This document shows, piece by piece, positions 58,947 through 64,000 of a stretch of 64,000 nt of DNA. This DNA is from Microseira sp003486305. GTDB lineage: Bacteria; Cyanobacteriota; Cyanobacteriia; Cyanobacteriales; Aerosakkonemataceae. Numbering within the stretch: position 1 is the first letter of the stretch; the number at the start of each line of letters is the position of its first letter. A program made the translations under genes and the position numbers. Below the pieces are notes generated by a model, which was given only the letters and a program-made list of their open reading frames with translations, was not told the origin of the DNA and did no database searches. Location of the stretch: NCBI GenBank assembly GCA_031969655.1, contig DALYJX010000007.1, positions 12,065-76,064 on the forward strand, read 5' to 3'.

Positions 58947-61133
58947 ATGCTATTAGAAAATGCAGGGTATTCATCGGTTACGTCTGATGTGCTAAACATA
59001 ACGTCTAGTACCCAGACGATTACGGGTTTTATAGACAGCGTTGGCATCAGCGGGAATGGTAACGTGCAGGTGCTGTCTGATAGCGGTCAGGTGTTGCACG
59101 GTTCAACCAATGCCAACATAAGCGACGCAACCATAGATAAAATTCCGGATGCAGGCACTTACCAGATCCAGATAGATCCCTATGATGTTGTTACCACAGC
59201 TAACAATCTTACCGTGTCTGGTATCCCATCGAGTAACGAGGCAGATACTTCTAGCGACAGCATAAAAGATGATATTTTAACCAATTTTACCAATACCCAA
59301 GAAAGCTTACCGCCTAACAATAACTACAATCGGGATAACATTTCCCCGAGCAATCGGGGCAATGCATCTAGCGAACAAGACTTAACAAATTGGACAAGTG
59401 AGGCAGCCAATCCAATTGTTCCGGCGATAGTCAGCTCGAATAAGAGTGCGATCGCAAGTTTTATTAGCTTTAGCGTAACTGACGCTTCCGGCGATAACAG
59501 TCTTGATACAGTTTTTTCAGGTGGAGCGATCCGGGTTAGCTATGAATTAGCCAACGGGGAATCAGTATCCAAGGTTGACCTCGAAGTTGTGGAATTTGAT
59601 AGCATCGTAGGAAGTTTAGGGTCTTGGACTGCGAATAAATTATCTAATAATCTGATTAATCTAGCGAACTTTTCAAATTTATCTGAGGGCGAATATCTAG
59701 TCCGCGCAATTGCCACCACAACTAGCGGTCAAAAGATTTTCTCTACCTTCCAACCTCTGGGAATTTTACCTTGGAATAAAAGCGTTGGTACTTTTACTGG
59801 TGACACCCTGAATTACTCTAATGTACCAGGAGAAGCAGCAGTCTTTCTCGGACGCGGGGGGACAGATACGCTGAATCTGGCTGGAATTTCTCGCGCCGAT
59901 GTCACCAGTATCAATGGCACGAACCTTAGTGGGTTCAATCCCTTGTCTAACTCGACAGCCTTTCAAGCAATTTTTCAAGGCACAGCGTTTGATTATTTAA
60001 CCCTTGCTGATGGGGGAGAAATCTACTTTCAAGGGATTGAAAACCTCAAATTTGCAGACGGTTCAAATTTAGAACTGCAAGTTCGACCCAACGATACGAA
60101 TTTTGCTTATCAGTGGAATCTGCACGTATCAGATGTAGATAGCGCGTGGCGTTTTACCCAAGGAGCAAACAACGTATTATTGGCTTCTTTGGATACGGGA
60201 ATATTGACCGCAGCAGGAGCAAGCGGCAGCATCTTTGACATAGCACCGGCTCGTTTGATAACCGATCCAACGGACGATGACAATTTTGACGGCACGATTA
60301 ATTACGGACACGGGCATTCTGCGATTAGTATTATGTCGTCAACGGCTAACGACAATTTTGGCATTGCTGGCATCAATTGGAACGGCAAAGTATACGTAAA
60401 CGACGTGTATCGGGGGGTTGATTTACTGCAAGCGATTGGTGACACAATTAATTACGCACGGGCTAATAATATGCGGGTTGTGTTCCAAGCAGGAATTCAA
60501 GGAGATTATTGGCTAGATTATAGTGGGGGTACGCGGCAGCAACTCGAACAGCTAATCCAAAATAACTCGGATATAGCGCTGTTTGCGGTTGGTGCGGGTA
60601 ATGGAGGTCCAAGCGGTAATTTCCCAGATCCGAATTATCTAACCAGCGTTAATGGTCTAGCAAGGCTGGAAACAACGCACAGTAACGTCATGTCCGTTGG
60701 CGCGCTGGAAACCAAAGCAGATGTTAACGGGTTACGTCAGTGGCAATACGAGTGGGTGAATGGTTTATTGAATGCAAAGGTGGCGGAGATTGCATCCTAT
60801 TCTAATCGCGGATCTAATTTGACCTTAATAGCAGCAACCGATTCCCCCGCCATCGACAAATATGGCAATTTCAATTATTTTCGCGGCACATCTGCTTCAA
60901 ATCCCAACTTAGCTGGCATTTCCTCCCTGGTGTGGAGCGTTAACCCCAATTTAAATGCAGGTCAAGTGCGTCAAATTTTAACCGATACGGCGATGGATTT
61001 GGGTGCAGCGGGTCGGGATAATACCTTTGGCTCTGGGTTAGTCAATGCCGATGCTGCTGTCCGTCGCGCTTGGGCGCTACAAAATAGTTCTGATGTGGCG
61101 AATCTTTACGGGGGTAATTCCTTGCTGGTTTAG
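58947..61133 (+). CDS. Subtilisin-like serine protease (S8) with N-terminal beta-rich region
   Basis: A 728-residue protein starting at ATG 58947; AAGGGGG six bases upstream decides this start over a GTG at 58917. The first 320 residues are beta-rich and Ser/Thr/Asn-rich, with no classical signal peptide, suggesting export by a type I system as for RTX-type proteins. The S8 domain occupies about residues 395-715: Asp in NNVLLASLDTGI (about 415), His in YGHGHSAISIMSS (about 456), oxyanion Asn in VGAGNGGP, and Ser in FRGTSASNPNLAGISSL (about 649). It lies just after IS remnants and ends at a partial TA-type element, so its 3' end may have been trimmed. Confidence 0.9.
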   Translation: MLLENAGYSSVTSDVLNITSSTQTITGFIDSVGISGNGNVQVLSDSGQVLHGSTNANISDATIDKIPDAGTYQIQIDPYDVVTTANNLTVSGIPSSNEADTSSDSIKDDILTNFTNTQESLPPNNNYNRDNISPSNRGNASSEQDLTNWTSEAANPIVPAIVSSNKSAIASFISFSVTDASGDNSLDTVFSGGAIRVSYELANGESVSKVDLEVVEFDSIVGSLGSWTANKLSNNLINLANFSNLSEGEYLVRAIATTTSGQKIFSTFQPLGILPWNKSVGTFTGDTLNYSNVPGEAAVFLGRGGTDTLNLAGISRADVTSINGTNLSGFNPLSNSTAFQAIFQGTAFDYLTLADGGEIYFQGIENLKFADGSNLELQVRPNDTNFAYQWNLHVSDVDSAWRFTQGANNVLLASLDTGILTAAGASGSIFDIAPARLITDPTDDDNFDGTINYGHGHSAISIMSSTANDNFGIAGINWNGKVYVNDVYRGVDLLQAIGDTINYARANNMRVVFQAGIQGDYWLDYSGGTRQQLEQLIQNNSDIALFAVGAGNGGPSGNFPDPNYLTSVNGLARLETTHSNVMSVGALETKADVNGLRQWQYEWVNGLLNAKVAEIASYSNRGSNLTLIAATDSPAIDKYGNFNYFRGTSASNPNLAGISSLVWSVNPNLNAGQVRQILTDTAMDLGAAGRDNTFGSGLVNADAAVRRAWALQNSSDVANLYGGNSLLV

Positions 61134-61213
61134 TTTGAGTAGCGGCAGCATTAATATTGCCGCTACTCAAACAAAGCGATAACGCTTTCCCTCACAAGGG
61201 CTGCAAGCAGCTG
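61134..61213. mobile_element. Partial TA-flanked palindromic element, copy 6
   Basis: The right two thirds of the family: a core hairpin AGCGGCAGCATTAATATTGC and GCTACTCAAACAAAG, then AAAGCGATAACGCTTTCCCT as in copy 5, and an end CAAGCAGCTG followed by TA (61214-61215). The left end is absent; the element begins at the protease stop codon. Confidence 0.75.
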
Positions 61214-61218
61214 TAATA

Positions 61219-61292
61219 GCTAATAGCTAATCGCGAAAAACAATTAGCAATTAGCAATTAGCCATTAGCAATTAGCCATTAGCCATTAGCGA
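61219..61292. repeat. Heptamer repeat tract (AATTAGC/CATTAGC)
   Basis: About eight seven-base units (AATTAGC, CATTAGC), preceded by GCTAATAGCTAATCGC in the opposite orientation, so the ends can pair. It separates the convergent protease and PBP2 genes and may act as a shared terminator. Confidence 0.85.
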
Positions 61293-61296
61293 TGCG

Positions 61297-63111
61297 CTAT
61301 TTGCGTTGATTGAAATAAGTTCTGTAGACCTCAAGGGCGACGGGGACAGCAGTGACGCCGCCGTAGCCGCCATTTTCGACGACTACAGCGATCGCTATCG
61401 TAGGTTTGTTGACAGGACCATAACCCACAAACACGGCATTACTTCTGCCGCCGTGGGGTACTTCCGCCGTACCCGTCTTACCTGCTGTCAGAGGAATCGA
61501 ACCATCTCTGAGCCTTTTAGCGGTTCCTTTTGTTACAGCAGCAACAAGTCCAGAACGAATCGCATCAACTGCGTCCGGAGCTAGACCTGTGGCTTCTGGT
61601 TTAAATTCGGCGGTTTTAGTTTGATCCGCCAGCAAATGGGGTTTAACCCGCATCCCGCCGTTAGCGATCGCACTCACCATCACCGCCATCTCTAAAGGAG
61701 TCGTCAGCACCAAGCCTTGACCAATCGACATGCTAACCGTATCCCCTGGATACCAAGGTTCTTTATAAATCCTCTCTTTTTCCTCCGGCGTCGGCAGGCT
61801 GCCGTGAGTACCCCCAGGCAACCTCAGATCGGTTACTGGCCCAATTCCCAGCTTACGACCCCACTTAGAAATTTCCTCCGGCCCTATTTTTAGCCCCATG
61901 CGGTAAAAGAAGGTATTACTGCTTACCGCCAGGGCATCGCGAAAGCCAATTACCCCATAACCGCTGCCTGAGTGTTCGCGGAAAACAAATCCACCCATAC
62001 TGATAGCAGCCGAAGTAGCAATCCTTGACCCAGGCGAATATTTACCAGAACCCATCCCCGCAGCCGAGGTGACGATTTTAAACGTACTGCCGGGGGGATA
62101 GCCTTGCAAAGCGCGATTGAGAAACGGCTTATTGCGTGCCTGAAGGCTTTGCCACTCAGCCCTAGACACCTTGCGCGTAAAGAAATTCGGGTCAAACCTG
62201 GGGGTGCTAGCCAGCGCCAACACTGCCCCCGTTCTGGGGTCGAGAACCGCAACTGCACCCCGCCGACGGCCTAGAGCGCGTTCCGCCGTTTTTTGCAGCT
62301 CCAGATCCAGGGTGAGGGTGACTTGAGCGCCCGCCTGGGGCTGACGCACTCCCATTTCGCGCAATTCTTTACCTCTGGCATCGACTTCGATCAAGCGACT
62401 GCCCCACACGCCTCTGATCTGTTTATCGGCTAGGCGTTCCACTCCCATTTTGCCGACAATCATCCCCATCGGAAAGTCGGGGTTTGCTTTCATATCTGCG
62501 CTCGTCGCTTCGCCGATGTATCCCAAAACGTGGGAAGCTACTTCCCCGTTGGGATAGTAACGGCTCGACTCGGTGCGGATTTCCAAACCCTGAAATTGAG
62601 TTGCAAGCTCTTCCAGGGCGACGAAGGCTTCTGGGGAAAGATTTTGCGCCACCCTTACTGGCAAAGCGGATTGATAGCCTGCTTGCTCTAATTTTTCCAG
62701 GATTTCCTCGGTGGGAATATCGACAATGGCACTGAGTTTATTCGCCGTGACTTCCCATTCGGCAGGGGTTTGTTGCATGGGCCAGACAAACACCGAGCGA
62801 GCTACCCGGCTGGCTGCCATCACTTTGCCTTTACGGTCTACAATATTGCCCCTCGCCGATGCCATCGGGATCAAGCGCACGCGGTTTTGTTCGGCTTGCT
62901 TGCGGAAGTACTGTCCTTGCAGCAGTTGCAGTTGCACCAAACGAGCCGTGCAAACGCCGATCGAGGAAGTCACAATCAGCATCAACACGACGGCTCGGTA
63001 TTTGGCGCTAGTCGGGCGCACCGCAGTTTGCGGTCTAGCTGCCTTCACCGAGCGCGAGATGTTGGCGACACGACGCTTAGAACGAAAAGGAATGGGAATT
63101 CTGCCAGCCAT
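61297..63111 (-). CDS. mrdA: Penicillin-binding protein 2 (elongasome transpeptidase)
   Basis: A 604-residue class B PBP that cross-links peptidoglycan during lateral wall growth with RodA. One N-terminal membrane helix (RAVVLMLIVTSSIGVCTARL), the pedestal domain with RGNIVDRKGKVMAASRVARS and HVLGYIGEATSADMKAN, then the transpeptidase with SxxK in PPGSTFKIVTSA, SxN in AVSSNTFFYRMG and KTGT in TAGKTGTAEVPHGG. Length and PBP2-type linker (GMIVGKMGVERLADKQIRG) favour PBP2 over FtsI. It is convergent with the protease gene. Confidence 0.95.
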   Translation of the reverse strand: MAGRIPIPFRSKRRVANISRSVKAARPQTAVRPTSAKYRAVVLMLIVTSSIGVCTARLVQLQLLQGQYFRKQAEQNRVRLIPMASARGNIVDRKGKVMAASRVARSVFVWPMQQTPAEWEVTANKLSAIVDIPTEEILEKLEQAGYQSALPVRVAQNLSPEAFVALEELATQFQGLEIRTESSRYYPNGEVASHVLGYIGEATSADMKANPDFPMGMIVGKMGVERLADKQIRGVWGSRLIEVDARGKELREMGVRQPQAGAQVTLTLDLELQKTAERALGRRRGAVAVLDPRTGAVLALASTPRFDPNFFTRKVSRAEWQSLQARNKPFLNRALQGYPPGSTFKIVTSAAGMGSGKYSPGSRIATSAAISMGGFVFREHSGSGYGVIGFRDALAVSSNTFFYRMGLKIGPEEISKWGRKLGIGPVTDLRLPGGTHGSLPTPEEKERIYKEPWYPGDTVSMSIGQGLVLTTPLEMAVMVSAIANGGMRVKPHLLADQTKTAEFKPEATGLAPDAVDAIRSGLVAAVTKGTAKRLRDGSIPLTAGKTGTAEVPHGGRSNAVFVGYGPVNKPTIAIAVVVENGGYGGVTAVPVALEVYRTYFNQRK

Positions 63112-63192
63112 TTTGATCGGATTTGCTCTGCTAGGGAGATGTCTTTTGTATGTTAGGGGTTAATTCGCACTAAAAAATTGTAAGTTGTGAGG

Positions 63193-63396
63193 CTACTCGC
63201 CGAAGCACCAAAAAAACACCAGCGCGATCGCAACTAAACTCAGCCACAGAGGAATGCTAAACGTCCGAATCAATTCTAAAGGGTAAAGCACGATCGCGTT
63301 AGTCACAAATAAAACGCTCAATACCAATAGGGGCAGCAAGATAATCGGAGGCATAAGAACAAGGGAAGATGAGGAAGCCTTGGATGTATTATGCAC
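63193..63396 (-). CDS. Small two-helix membrane protein
   Basis: A 67-residue protein with two hydrophobic segments (PPIILLPLLVLSVLFVTNAI and IPLWLSLVAIALVFFWCFG). The start may be 63396 or Met15 at 63354. It lies 81 bases upstream of mrdA on the same strand and may belong to its operon. I do not recognise the family. Confidence 0.6.
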   Translation of the reverse strand: MHNTSKASSSSLVLMPPIILLPLLVLSVLFVTNAIVLYPLELIRTFSIPLWLSLVAIALVFFWCFGE

Positions 63397-63429
63397 GCAT
63401 TGTCGCTCATCTGCCCCATGCGATCGCCG

Positions 63430-63530
63430 GAGTTACGCAAAGAAACCGGGTTTCTATCAAAAATCTTTGGTTTGGCAACGAAGGAGCTACGCAGAAACCC
63501 GGTTTCTCACCTCGTCCTGCGTAAGTCCTA
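63430..63530. repeat. GAAACCGGGTTTCT inverted repeat pair
   Basis: AAGAAACCGGGTTTCT near 63438-63455 and GAAACCCGGTTTCT near 63494-63507 are two palindromic copies in opposite order, with TTACGCA and TGCGTAAGTCC flanks that also pair. The same palindrome forms the terminator at 10812. It separates the RTX-type gene from the small membrane gene and may serve as terminator. Confidence 0.65.
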
Positions 63531-63536
63531 GATCGG

Positions 63537-64000
63537 TTAGATGTAATTAAAGTAACTGCTTGACAAACTCAAATCCGTAACGCCTTTGACGATCGCAATC
63601 AGTTCATCTTCAGCAACTGTCCGCTGGTAAATAGCCGTCCCGCTGGGTAAACCGTTTGGAGATTCAACCAGCCGATAGCCGGATGCGGAACCTGAAAGCA
63701 GGATAAAATCTTCCTTGCTGTTGAAGTCGGTAACGATCGCGTAATCGCTCAAGCCCTTGTCTTTCGTATTGCCGTCGTTATAGTAGGCGCTAAGTTTGCT
63801 TCCCAAGATGAAGGTATCTGATTCCTCTCCACCCGTGAGACTATCGATCTCGCCGATTCCAGGTCTGGAAGATTTGGGATCGACACCAATGACAGTATCT
63901 TTACCTTTATCTCCATAAACATCATCGTTACCGCTGTCGCCGCATACCATGTCATCGCCTTGACCGCCGTAGATCGTACTTTCGCCTACTCCACCATAGA
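63537..64000 (-). CDS. RTX-type calcium-binding repeat protein, N-terminus beyond window edge
   Basis: The last 154 codons of a protein that enters from the right edge. The segment YGGQGDDMVCGDSGNDDVYG contains glycine-aspartate nonapeptide-like repeats that fold into a calcium-binding beta-roll. Then GEIDSLTGGEESDTFILGSK, DYAIVTDFNSKEDFILLSGS and YRLVESPNGLPSGTAIYQ form the end domain seen in cyanobacterial haemolysin-type proteins. Such proteins leave the cell by type I secretion. What lies N-terminal is not visible. Confidence 0.9.
   Translation of the reverse strand, partial: YGGVGESTIYGGQGDDMVCGDSGNDDVYGDKGKDTVIGVDPKSSRPGIGEIDSLTGGEESDTFILGSKLSAYYNDGNTKDKGLSDYAIVTDFNSKEDFILLSGSASGYRLVESPNGLPSGTAIYQRTVAEDELIAIVKGVTDLSLSSSYFNYI

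Noticed and set aside
1..64000. tRNA or rRNA genes
   Set aside because: No cloverleaf with a TTCGA-type T-loop or rRNA-like sequence was noticed on either strand; a dedicated scan was not possible.

Overview
The window looks like chromosomal DNA of a filamentous, photosynthetic cyanobacterium. The evidence is a high density of the HIP1 octamer GCGATCGC, a Psb28-type photosystem II assembly factor, zeta-carotene desaturase, a cyanobacterial-type alkaline/neutral invertase, a short HmpF-like motility protein, and heptamer repeat tracts and small dispersed repeats of the kind known from filamentous cyanobacteria. Genus cannot be fixed from the sequence alone.

Layout. 1-3.7 kb: housekeeping genes on the minus strand (mtnA, cut by the window edge; a Sir2 deacylase; dxs). 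4.0-13.5 kb: a plus-strand run of four envelope/signalling genes: a two-partner-secretion exoprotein, an exported TPR-CHAT caspase-like protease, an exported DUF928 protein, and a CHASE2-PAS-adenylate cyclase. 13.7-25 kb: psb28, a ThyD/SDR39U1-type epimerase, a decayed IS607 element, a HesB/SufA protein, zds plus an SRPBCC protein, two larger cyanobacterial proteins of unknown function, and a repeat-rich kilobase before a short hmpF-like gene. 25.4-33.5 kb: GH100 invertase, ferredoxin, cobQ, peroxiredoxin Q, an array of eight 63-bp hairpins, and an ABC-2 exporter pair. 33.8-47.5 kb: an accessory stretch with three toxin-antitoxin-like pairs, a frameshifted DUF262/HNH nuclease, several broken genes, a TetR-controlled Rieske oxygenase, two Uma2-type genes and a methyltransferase-HIT fusion. 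47.9-56.2 kb: ctaB and ctaA for heme A, three paralogous membrane proteins, hrcA and a rhodanese. 56.2-64 kb: an IS607 element with a mosaic tnpB region, a subtilisin-like protease, PBP2, and the C-terminus of an RTX-type protein cut by the right edge.

The most striking content is mobile and repetitive. A family of about 113-bp hairpin elements is flanked by TA dinucleotides, and its central palindrome differs from copy to copy while staying self-complementary. Two copies interrupt genes (SH3b and DUF29), and in both cases removing the element plus one TA restores a continuous reading frame exactly. A third copy is translated inside the CHAT protease gene. A second family, bounded by TGATATCATGTC inverted repeats, carries GGGACACGGC or GGGGCGGGTTT internal hairpins; one copy supplies the start codons of a DUF1838 gene. 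A 32-bp insertion with a 6-bp direct repeat adds a second disabling lesion to the SH3b gene.

The best candidate for a poorly described functional system is the 4.0-13.5 kb locus, in which an adhesin-like exoprotein, an extracytoplasmic caspase-like protease, a DUF928 protein and a cAMP-producing sensor with an extracytoplasmic CHASE2 domain lie together. That they act together is inference from gene order.
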